Assembly: GCA_030636745.1 (NCBI GenBank)
Contig: DAOVWH010000028.1
Location: 1-17,164 of the forward strand
DNA: 17,164 bases
Direction of reading: 5' to 3'
Origin: UBA1672 sp023140905
GTDB lineage: Bacteria; Pseudomonadota; Alphaproteobacteria; Micavibrionales; Micavibrionaceae
Both the position numbers and the translations under genes were made by a program. Under the pieces are notes generated by a model, which worked only from the letters and a program-made list of their open reading frames with translations, was not told the origin of the DNA and did not search any database. Below are positions 6,761-13,280 of the stretch, piece by piece (position 1 is the first letter of the stretch; the number at the start of each line of letters is the position of its first letter).

Positions 6761-7588
6761 TTGAACATATATATTATTATTTGGTTATCCATTTCTTTGT
6801 TTTTGTTGGTTTTTTGGGGATGGACTCTTTTTGTTGTGATTCGACAAAAACAAGCATGGAAGTTATATGCTGGTAAACGAGCGATGCGCTATCATAATAT
6901 GGGAATGTTTTCTACGCCGATGGTTAGCGGTGCTGTAGACGGTTATGGTGTGTCTTTATTTGCCAGTGAGCATTCCGAACTTGACGAACGGTCGCAGCGG
7001 CGCTTGACGGCTATAGAGATTTCTTTGCAATCGGATTACCCTTTTGTCTGTGCTGTGGCTAGTGGCGGGATGGTTTCTGTGGTTGATGCGTTTGATATTC
7101 GCCATGAATATAAGCCGCAAACTAAAGGATGGGACAATTCTTATATTCTGCGAAGTAGTGATATGAAGATGGGCCGTGCTTATTTTACCGATGATCGTCT
7201 GGAAAAAATAGTTGATCTTATGAAGACAAATAAAGCATGGGTCATTCTGGCGATTGTTCAGGACCGTGGAATTTTGCGTCTGGATACGCCATATCCTATA
7301 GATAACCCCAAAGAGCTGGACGAGTTAATTAAGAAGATGATTGTCGTTGCCAAAGCTCTTGAGTTGAATAAGGGCGAGGATAAAGATCTGATTCGAAAAC
7401 AGTCAGAAACAGATAGTAGCCAAGCTGTATTGGCTGTTGATGATGATTTGCTTGACGATCATTTGGGGCTTGAATTGGAAGAAGATGAGACTCTGGTAGA
7501 GAGCGTTATAGCTGTAAAGGATGCTTCTCCTAAAAAAGCGGCTAAAGGTAAAAAATCAGCCTCTTCCAATAAAAACGCCAGTAAGTAG
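6761..7588 (+). CDS. Membrane-anchored hypothetical protein (275 aa)
   Basis: Not recognised. An N-terminal hydrophobic segment (about residues 3-27) is followed by basic residues, which suggests a single membrane anchor with a cytoplasmic body. The body (about residues 40-190) mixes strands and helices, with motifs such as RLTAIEISLQSDYPF, SDMKMGRAYFTDDRLEKI and WVILAIVQDRGILRLDTPYP. An acidic stretch (DDDLLDDHLGLELEEDE) and a Lys/Ser/Ala tail (KKAAKGKKSASSNK) end it; the tail could bind nucleic acid or acidic partners. I placed the start at TTG 6761 because GGAGG lies 5 nt upstream. GTG 6725, also in frame, would add 12 hydrophobic residues but has no ribosome site. An in-frame ATG at 6683 with an excellent ribosome site is cut off by a TAA at 6707. 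A strong terminator follows the gene. Confidence 0.68.
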   Translation: MNIYIIIWLSISLFLLVFWGWTLFVVIRQKQAWKLYAGKRAMRYHNMGMFSTPMVSGAVDGYGVSLFASEHSELDERSQRRLTAIEISLQSDYPFVCAVASGGMVSVVDAFDIRHEYKPQTKGWDNSYILRSSDMKMGRAYFTDDRLEKIVDLMKTNKAWVILAIVQDRGILRLDTPYPIDNPKELDELIKKMIVVAKALELNKGEDKDLIRKQSETDSSQAVLAVDDDLLDDHLGLELEEDETLVESVIAVKDASPKKAAKGKKSASSNKNASK

Positions 7589-7615
7589 TTTTGTTGGAAA
7601 GCTGTAAGATTCAGG

Positions 7616-7646
7616 AGCTGTACGTTTCATGCGTACAGCTTTTTTT
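7616..7646 (+). terminator. Strong intrinsic terminator
   Basis: Perfect 9-bp arms AGCTGTACG (7616-7624) and CGTACAGCT (7632-7640) with a 7-nt loop run directly into a T7 tract (7640-7646). It lies 28 bp after the stop codon at 7588. Confidence 0.93.
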
Positions 7647-7987
7647 GTGAGGTCATGGGTATTATTCTTGATTCGGCTGATATCGGATATATCCCTATAT
7701 TGTGGATATATTCATGTGTATAAATATTCTATAGACGGGAAATATCTACCCAATTTCCTTGGAAATATAAATAGAATACGGTGAGTTTTGTCCAGTTTTG
7801 ATATTGGGAAGTTTTCTTATTTTTGAACAATACCTTATCTGGTTTCTTTATACTCTTTCTTGAAGTGTTTTTATGCTTGAGAGGGGAATTGATTGGTTAG
7901 ATATCTGGCGTTGGAGTGACTGTGTATCTTATTTGTTCACAAGTACAGGTGAAGTGTACGTATAGTTTTTACGCGCAATATGGATAC
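7647..7987. other. AT-rich intergenic region without a supported gene
   Basis: This lies between two terminators facing each other (plus at 7616-7646, minus at 7988-8017), so it may be transcriptionally quiet. It contains GGATATATCC at 7685-7694 and a near copy GGATATATTC 19 bp later, and an ATTTCC-TT-GGAAAT inverted repeat at 7753-7766. A Trp-rich 30-codon frame at 7873-7965 lacks a ribosome site. I see nothing else. Confidence 0.5.
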
Positions 7988-8017
7988 AAAAACGCCCGCA
8001 GCAAAGTTGCGAACGTT
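7988..8017 (-). terminator. Intrinsic terminator of the map-to-cyclophilin run
   Basis: On the minus strand, AACGTTCGCA (8008-8017) pairs with TGCGGGCGTT (7991-8000) over 10 bp, including two U-G pairs, around a 7-nt loop. The pairing runs into a T5 tract (7988-7992). It begins 29 bp past the cyclophilin stop codon. Confidence 0.8.
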
Positions 8018-8045
8018 GATATGATTTTTAATAGATAAGGATTGA

Positions 8046-8582
8046 TTATTCGGCTGGAGCAATTGTCATTTTAACAATTTTATCCGGGTTGGCAGGTGGT
8101 TCACCGCGCGCAACTTTATCAATAAATTCCATACCTTCTGTGACTTGTCCCAGTACGGTATATTGACCGGTCAGGCCCCTACATCCTTCATCAGTGAAGC
8201 AGATAAAGAATTGTGAATTTGCACTATCCGGACTTTTAGTGCGTGCCATACCAACTGTTCCGCGTTTATAATCATAAGAGCTAAATTCAGCGGGCAAGTC
8301 AGGGTATTTAGAATTACCCATTCCTGTGCCTGTAGGATCTCCGGTTTGTGCCATAAATTTATCCATAACGCGGTGGAAGAGGAGTCCGTCATAGAAGTTT
8401 TCACTAGCAAGTTGTTTGATTCGTTCAACATGTTTTGGGGCAATATCAGGTAATAATTCGATAACAACTGTCCCTCCGGTTGATACGTCCATATGGATAA
8501 TATTGCTGTCAGCTGCCTGAGCGTTTGCTCCTGTCATAATAAATAAACCTCCGATGAGTGTATAAATAAATTTTCTTAACAT
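8046..8582 (-). CDS. ppiA: Periplasmic peptidyl-prolyl cis-trans isomerase, cyclophilin type
   Basis: Catalyses cis-trans isomerisation of X-Pro bonds during folding of exported proteins. A signal peptide (residues 1-23, ending ANAQA) directs it to the periplasm. The cyclophilin core is clear: FHRV with the catalytic Arg at 71, FMAQTGDPTGTG with Gln 79, ARTKSPDSANSQFFI and LTGQYTVLGQVTEGM. The Trp that binds cyclosporin in human CypA is a Leu here (in GLTGQ), as is common in bacterial enzymes. The length of 178 aa suits a secreted single-domain cyclophilin. AGGGGA precedes ATG 8582. It is the last gene of a same-strand run after purB (95 bp upstream) and is followed by a terminator. The symbol is by family resemblance; ppiA versus ppiB-type paralogue is not settled. 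Confidence 0.93.
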   Translation of the reverse strand: MLRKFIYTLIGGLFIMTGANAQAADSNIIHMDVSTGGTVVIELLPDIAPKHVERIKQLASENFYDGLLFHRVMDKFMAQTGDPTGTGMGNSKYPDLPAEFSSYDYKRGTVGMARTKSPDSANSQFFICFTDEGCRGLTGQYTVLGQVTEGMEFIDKVARGEPPANPDKIVKMTIAPAE

Positions 8583-8677
8583 ATGCTTCCCCTATATAAA
8601 AGAGCTTTAAATTTTACTTTCTAGTGGTGGCATACAAGCCGCATTAAAGCAAGGGGATAAACTCTTGTTTTTTGCAC

Positions 8678-9979
8678 TTATTCTTCTAATGCCCGATCAA
8701 TGACGGATGCAATATTTTTTGTATAAGCACTATAGTCAAAGATGGAATCCAAGGTTGCTTTATCAAGCTTTGTTGTGACGTTTTTATCTTTTTCCAACAT
8801 GTCGCGCAAGGTGATTTTGCCTTTGTTTTTCCAAACTTCCATAGCGTTGCGCTGAACGATTCGGTAGGAATCTTCACGTGAAACACCGGCTTGGGTAAGA
8901 GCCAAAAGCGTACGCTGAGAAAAGACGAGTCCTCCCGTTTTCTCCAGATTTTCCATCATGGTTTCCGGGTATACAAGAAGGCTTTCGATAATTCCAGCCA
9001 AGCGGTTCAAAGCATAATCAGCAGAAATAAGAGCGTCTGGAAGAATTGTACGTTCTACTGAGGAATGCGAGATATCACGTTCATGCCAAAGCGCTACATT
9101 TTCCAGTGCGGGAATCACAGCAGAGCGGATAATTCTCGCTTGTCCGGTCAGGTTCTCTGCGCCAATCGGGTTACGTTTATGCGGCATTGCCGATGAGCCT
9201 TTTTGCTTTTCAGAGAAATATTCTTCGGCTTCACGAACTTCTGTGCGTTGCAGGTGGCGAATTTCAATGGCTATATTTTCAATAGATCCGGCAATTACAC
9301 CAAGTGTAGCAAAGTACATAGCATGACGGTCACGCGGAATTACTTGCGTTGCTACGGTTTCTCTTTTTAGACCAAGTTTTTCAGCAACATGGGCTTCGAT
9401 TGAAGGATCAATTGTAGCGTACGTGCCTACAGCACCTGAAATAGTAATGGTGGAAACTTCCTCCTTAGCGGCAATCATGCGGTTACGTGCGCGTTTGAAG
9501 GCAGCATAATGGCCAGCTAGCTTGAGGCCGAATGTTGTTGGTTCACCGTGAATGCCGTGGCTGCGGCCAATGCAAAGCGTGGTTTTATGTTCCAGTGTAC
9601 GCTTCTTGAGTGCGGCCATAACTTTCTCAAGATCTTCAATAATGAGGTCTGCGGCCTGAGTTAGCATAACAGCAAAGCTTGTATCAACAACATCAGAGCT
9701 GGTCATGCCTTGGTGAACATACCGGCTTTCTTCACCCACAAATTCAGCGACACTTGTTAGAAAAGCAATGACGTCATGTTTAACTTCAGCTTCAATTTCA
9801 TTGATCCGATCTACATTGAAAGCCCCTTTTTCACGCAGGGCCTTGGCTGCACTTTGAGGAACGATTCCAAGATCTGCCATTTTCTCCAATGCAAGGGTTT
9901 CAACTTCCAACCAGATTTTGAATCTGTTTTCCGGTTCGAAAATATTGGCCATTTCAGGGCGTGTGTAGCGTGGTATCAT
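8678..9979 (-). CDS. purB: Adenylosuccinate lyase
   Basis: Cytoplasmic enzyme of purine synthesis. It cleaves SAICAR to AICAR and adenylosuccinate to AMP, releasing fumarate each time. The fumarase/aspartase-superfamily signature SSAMPHKRNP is at residues 262-271, with the mobile-loop Ser at 262/263. HQGMTSSD (89-96) and GRSHGIHGEPT, with catalytic His 141, complete the active site. The length of 433 aa matches the shorter PurB form (Bacillus/Thermotoga type) rather than the roughly 456-aa E. coli form. GAGG lies upstream of ATG 9979, 33 bp after the stop codon of the preceding lipoprotein gene. That places purB in a co-directional block with map, radC and the L,D-transpeptidase-like gene. 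All motifs are intact. Confidence 0.97.
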   Translation of the reverse strand: MIPRYTRPEMANIFEPENRFKIWLEVETLALEKMADLGIVPQSAAKALREKGAFNVDRINEIEAEVKHDVIAFLTSVAEFVGEESRYVHQGMTSSDVVDTSFAVMLTQAADLIIEDLEKVMAALKKRTLEHKTTLCIGRSHGIHGEPTTFGLKLAGHYAAFKRARNRMIAAKEEVSTITISGAVGTYATIDPSIEAHVAEKLGLKRETVATQVIPRDRHAMYFATLGVIAGSIENIAIEIRHLQRTEVREAEEYFSEKQKGSSAMPHKRNPIGAENLTGQARIIRSAVIPALENVALWHERDISHSSVERTILPDALISADYALNRLAGIIESLLVYPETMMENLEKTGGLVFSQRTLLALTQAGVSREDSYRIVQRNAMEVWKNKGKITLRDMLEKDKNVTTKLDKATLDSIFDYSAYTKNIASVIDRALEE

Positions 9980-10012
9980 TTTCTTGTTTTCCTCATGTTC
10001 TTTTCAACATCG

Positions 10013-10834
10013 TTATTTATTATAGCTATAGACGTTTGCATATTGTCTAGGTGTGGTATCGATAATATAGCGTTTATTCTTCACGCTAACGTGTGGTGGA
10101 ATACGATGTTTTTCAAAATAATCATAGCCTTTTTTCAACTCATTCCAGAAGCTATACCATTGCGAGTAACGGCGCATTTTCATGTTTTTATCTGTCATCT
10201 GGAATGGAAATATATGTATCGGAATGGATTCATGTCCGTATTTAAAGTTCTGTTCTATGATGAGATAAATTTCGGCGATGTTTTTATTGGTCATAGCCAG
10301 ACACCCTTTTGAAACGCATGAGCCGTGGATCATAAGGGCTGAGCCTGTACGTTTATTAGCGTAGTCATATTGATTAGGATAACCAATATTAAAAGATAGA
10401 AAGAATTTGCTATTAGGGTTAAGGCGGCTCTGTGTAACATCATAAAACCCTTCAGGAGTTTGCAAGTCACCCTCTTTTATTTTTGGGCCAAGTGCACCTG
10501 ATTTACTGCAAACATCGTAGGCTCTGAAAAGCTCAAACTCATTGCGGTATGAATTTTTCACCCAAAGCTCTAGTTTCATTTCGCTTTTAAAAGCACGGAT
10601 ATACATGGGGTTATCCATGCTCATACCGCGCATAACCATTTCAGTGCGCAAAACAGAAAAGTTTTTCTCGCGAATGTCTTCGAGTTGCTTGTTATAGCCA
10701 TATTCATGGCGGCTATATGTATTATTAGGGGTAACGCAAGCACTTAAGGAGAGCATGCTCAGACAGAGTGTCAGAGTGGTCAGTATAGTGCTTTGTATTT
10801 TATTTCTGGATAAGTGTAAGAATAATCCAGTCAT
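10013..10834 (-). CDS. L,D-transpeptidase-family (YkuD; YafK/DpaA-like) lipoprotein
   Basis: An envelope peptidoglycan enzyme of the YkuD fold. The catalytic motif is IHGSCVSKGCLAM, with His 170 and nucleophile Cys 178. Upstream, KSGALGPKIKEGDLQTPEGFY and LNPNSKFFLSFNIGYPN are hallmarks of the COG3034 group that includes E. coli YafK (DpaA), which cuts Braun lipoprotein off peptidoglycan instead of making crosslinks. So the activity could be hydrolytic rather than transferase. A long signal peptide ends in the lipobox LSAC with Cys 33, which predicts lipidation. The last 80 residues, after the catalytic domain, are basic and Tyr-rich. Its ATG overlaps the radC stop as ATGA, indicating translational coupling. 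An extra Cys (173) lies in the active-site loop. Confidence 0.88.
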   Translation of the reverse strand: MTGLFLHLSRNKIQSTILTTLTLCLSMLSLSACVTPNNTYSRHEYGYNKQLEDIREKNFSVLRTEMVMRGMSMDNPMYIRAFKSEMKLELWVKNSYRNEFELFRAYDVCSKSGALGPKIKEGDLQTPEGFYDVTQSRLNPNSKFFLSFNIGYPNQYDYANKRTGSALMIHGSCVSKGCLAMTNKNIAEIYLIIEQNFKYGHESIPIHIFPFQMTDKNMKMRRYSQWYSFWNELKKGYDYFEKHRIPPHVSVKNKRYIIDTTPRQYANVYSYNK

Positions 10835-11538
10835 ATTAGTCCTTCTTGCTTAAAAGAAAAATGAGATCCACGCGCCATAACAATATGATCGTGGATTGCA
10901 ATGTTGAACGTACTCGCGGCATCGGCAATCATTTTTGTCATTTCGACGTCTGCCTGAGAAGGTTTAGGATCACCGCTTGGGTGATTATGCATTAGTATCA
11001 TGGCTGTTGCACCAAGCTCAAGGGCACGCTTCATAATTTCACGTGGATAAGCCGGTGTATGATCTACAGTGCCGGAGGCTTGTATTTCATCAGCTATGAG
11101 CATGTTCTTCTTGTTAAGGAAGAGAATGCGGAAATGTTCTTTTGTTTCGTGGTCCATGCTGATATGGCTGTAATCCATTAACCGTGTCCAGTTATTGAGA
11201 ACCGGTTTTTCCATGAGGTCTTGTTTCATCATACGCTGAGCAATAGCGCTAATTGCTTTAATAGCTGTTGCGGCGTTTTCGCTCATATTATCCATTTGAG
11301 ATAAAACGCTATGGGGTGTGCTCATTAGAGCACTAAGCGAGCCAGATGTTTCCAGAAGATCTTTTGCTAAAGGCTTTACATCTTTTCGTGGAATAGCCAT
11401 AAATAAAATCAATTCCAAAAGCTCATAATCTTGCAAAGCATCAGCTCCGCCGATTAAAAACCGTTCGCGTAAACGCTGACGGTGGCCAGTATAATGCGGT
11501 TTTGATTTCTTTATTATGTTTGATGGCTCAGTGCTCAT
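10831..11538 (-). CDS. radC: RadC/JAB-domain (MPN+) protein
   Basis: A 235-aa RadC-family protein. An N-terminal HhH-like helical region (residues about 15-95, HRQRLRERFLIGGADALQDYELLELILF) precedes a JAMM metalloprotease-like domain. The zinc-binding pattern H-x-H-x7-S-x2-D is intact as His 184, His 186, Ser 194 and Asp 197 (MHNHPSGDPKPSQAD), with a candidate upstream Glu at 134 (KEHFRILFLN). Despite the name, a role in recombinational repair is not established for the family; the biochemical activity remains unclear. The gene starts 8 bp after map ends and overlaps the next gene by 4 bp, so it is the middle of a tight operon. The map-radC pairing is familiar in alphaproteobacteria. Confidence 0.95.
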   Translation of the reverse strand: MSTEPSNIIKKSKPHYTGHRQRLRERFLIGGADALQDYELLELILFMAIPRKDVKPLAKDLLETSGSLSALMSTPHSVLSQMDNMSENAATAIKAISAIAQRMMKQDLMEKPVLNNWTRLMDYSHISMDHETKEHFRILFLNKKNMLIADEIQASGTVDHTPAYPREIMKRALELGATAMILMHNHPSGDPKPSQADVEMTKMIADAASTFNIAIHDHIVMARGSHFSFKQEGLI

Positions 11539-11546
11539 TGGTGCGT

Positions 11547-12395
11547 CTATAATGTATAAGGTGGTTTTGTATATCCTTTGGGCGAAAGGGTGAATATTTC
11601 AAATCCATCATCTGTAACAGCTAAAGAATGTTCAAATTGTGCAGATAGAGAACGATCCCGCGTTACAGCCGTCCAACCGTCGGATTTAAGAATTTTTGTT
11701 GCATAATGACCAGCATTAATCATAGGCTCGATTGTAAAGAACATTCCTGTTTCAAGGACAGCACCTTCGCCCGGATTGCCGTAATGCAAGACAGATGGGG
11801 GACAGTGGAATTGACGGCCTAGCCCGTGTCCGCAAAAATCCTGCACAACCGAGAAGCGTTGTTTTTCAGCCACGCTTTGAATAACATGGCCAATATCGCC
11901 AAGGGTAACACCGGGTTTCACAGCTTCGATTCCGGCCATTGTAGCTTCATATGTTAGATCTATTAAGCGGCGTGCTTTGACAGGGATTTTATCCCCGACA
12001 AGATACATGCGTGAGGTATCACCATGCCAGCCGTCCAGAATAACGGTAACATCGATATTCATGATATCGCCTTCGCGCAATTTCTTCTCATTTGGAATAC
12101 CGTGACAAACTACATGATTTATCGAGGTGCAGATGGATTTTGGAAAAGGCGTTGGGGCTGCGCCTTGATAATTTAGCGGGGCAGGAATAGCACCTGCTTT
12201 AACGCAGTGTTCATGGCATAAACGGTCTAGTTCTTCTGTTGTAACACCGGGGATAATATGATCTGTAATCATATCAAGTATTTCAGCCGCAAGTTTTCCG
12301 GCTTTGCGCATGCCTTCAAAATCTTTTTCAGTATGGATTTCTATGCCGTCAGCATTATAGGTTATATTGTCCAAAGAGAGATTGCCCGGTGTCAT
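11547..12395 (-). CDS. map: Methionine aminopeptidase, type I
   Basis: Removes the initiator Met from nascent proteins in the cytoplasm, using two divalent metal ions. All five metal ligands are visible: Asp 115 (MNIDVT), Asp 126 (WHGDTSRM), His 190 (CGHGLG), Glu 223 (TIEPM) and Glu 255 (QFEHS). The substrate-binding His 98 is in VVCHGIPN. At 282 aa it has about 15 extra N-terminal residues compared with the E. coli enzyme, and no type II insertion. AAGGAA precedes ATG 12395 at good spacing. It is the first gene of the map-radC-transpeptidase-purB-cyclophilin run. Its promoter must lie in the 135-bp divergent gap shared with the cinA-like gene; I found no strong boxes on the minus strand there. 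Confidence 0.97.
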   Translation of the reverse strand: MTPGNLSLDNITYNADGIEIHTEKDFEGMRKAGKLAAEILDMITDHIIPGVTTEELDRLCHEHCVKAGAIPAPLNYQGAAPTPFPKSICTSINHVVCHGIPNEKKLREGDIMNIDVTVILDGWHGDTSRMYLVGDKIPVKARRLIDLTYEATMAGIEAVKPGVTLGDIGHVIQSVAEKQRFSVVQDFCGHGLGRQFHCPPSVLHYGNPGEGAVLETGMFFTIEPMINAGHYATKILKSDGWTAVTRDRSLSAQFEHSLAVTDDGFEIFTLSPKGYTKPPYTL

Positions 12396-12497
12396 TACTA
12401 TTCCTTATTTTTGTTTATGACTATTACCTGACATGTTACATATTATGAGGTGCAAGTAAAGAAAGCAGTTTTGCCTTCCGGCGCACAATTAAGCATA

Positions 12498-12503
12498 TAT
12501 AAT
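12498..12503 (+). promoter_or_regulatory. -10 box of the cinA-like gene promoter
   Basis: TATAAT at 12498-12503, with a start expected near 12510, lies just before the GGAGAG ribosome site. The possible -35 (TTCCGG, 16 bp upstream) is poor, so only the -10 is convincing. Confidence 0.4.
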
Positions 12504-12530
12504 ATAAGAAGATAAATTGTGGAGAGTAAT

Positions 12531-13280
12531 ATGGATAAATCCTATACAGCAGCTCTGATTGTGATTGGAAATGAAATCCTATCAGGCCGGACACAAGATA
12601 AAAATATCAACTATATTGCAAATAAGATGGTAGATCATGGAATTGCGCTGGTAGATGTTCGTATCATTCCTGACGTTGAAGAAGATATCATAGCGACTGT
12701 GCGAGCGCTAAAAGACAAGGTTACATATTTATTTACAACAGGTGGAATCGGTCCAACGCATGATGATATTACATCGGAAAATGTGGCAAAGGCATTAGAT
12801 ATTCCTCTTGAGAAGAACGAACAAGCTTATGAAATGCTGGAAACGTTTTACGGGAAAGACGCTTTTACGCCACCACGTCAGAAAATGGCTTATCTCCCAC
12901 GCGGGGCTGAACTTATCCCTAATCCTATTTCAACTGCTCCGGGATTTATAAGCGAGAATGTTTATGTTTTGGCTGGTGTGCCTTCTATTATGCAGGCAAT
13001 GATTGAGCATGTGGTTTGTATTATAGAAGGTGGGGATGTTGTTTTGTCTAAAACTGTATCCAGCTCTTTTCCAGAAACTGTTCTTGCTGAAGAGTTGTCG
13101 CGTATACAGGAATGCTATAAGGGGCAAGTGGAAATAGGGAGCTATCCTTATTTCAAAGATGGGGGTTCGGGTGTAAATATTGTCCTTCGCTCTAGCGATG
13201 AGGCTGTTTTAGACCGTGTAGTTTTGGAAGTTGAGTATTTGATTTCTTCTCGGAATGCTTCGGTCCTGACCCTAATTTAA
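12531..13280 (+). CDS. CinA-type molybdopterin-binding (MoCF) domain protein
   Basis: A 249-aa protein made only of the MoCF/MoaB-Mog-like domain: IVIGNEILSGRTQDKN at the N-terminus and TTGGIGPTHDD at residues 69-79, the conserved nucleotide/molybdopterin-binding loop. Full-length CinA carries in addition a C-terminal amidase (PncC) of about 160 residues, which is absent here. The stand-alone COG1058 form is common in alphaproteobacteria. In characterised homologues this domain is a pyrophosphatase acting on ADP-ribose or NAD-related compounds; the substrate here is not provable. I chose ATG 12531 because GGAGAG lies 5 nt before it; an in-frame GTG at 12519 overlaps that ribosome site. The 3' end overlaps the convergent WbaP-like gene by 4 bp. 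Confidence 0.92.
   Translation: MDKSYTAALIVIGNEILSGRTQDKNINYIANKMVDHGIALVDVRIIPDVEEDIIATVRALKDKVTYLFTTGGIGPTHDDITSENVAKALDIPLEKNEQAYEMLETFYGKDAFTPPRQKMAYLPRGAELIPNPISTAPGFISENVYVLAGVPSIMQAMIEHVVCIIEGGDVVLSKTVSSSFPETVLAEELSRIQECYKGQVEIGSYPYFKDGGSGVNIVLRSSDEAVLDRVVLEVEYLISSRNASVLTLI

Noticed and set aside
7873..7965. Trp-rich 30-codon plus-strand frame
   Set aside because: No ribosome site or promoter, and it lies in a gap downstream of a strong terminator; judged chance.
9776..10312. 178-codon open frame on the plus strand
   Set aside because: It lies opposite the 5' end of purB and the 3' end of the L,D-transpeptidase-like gene, both with intact signature motifs. Its translation is a Phe/His-rich string with no family resemblance.
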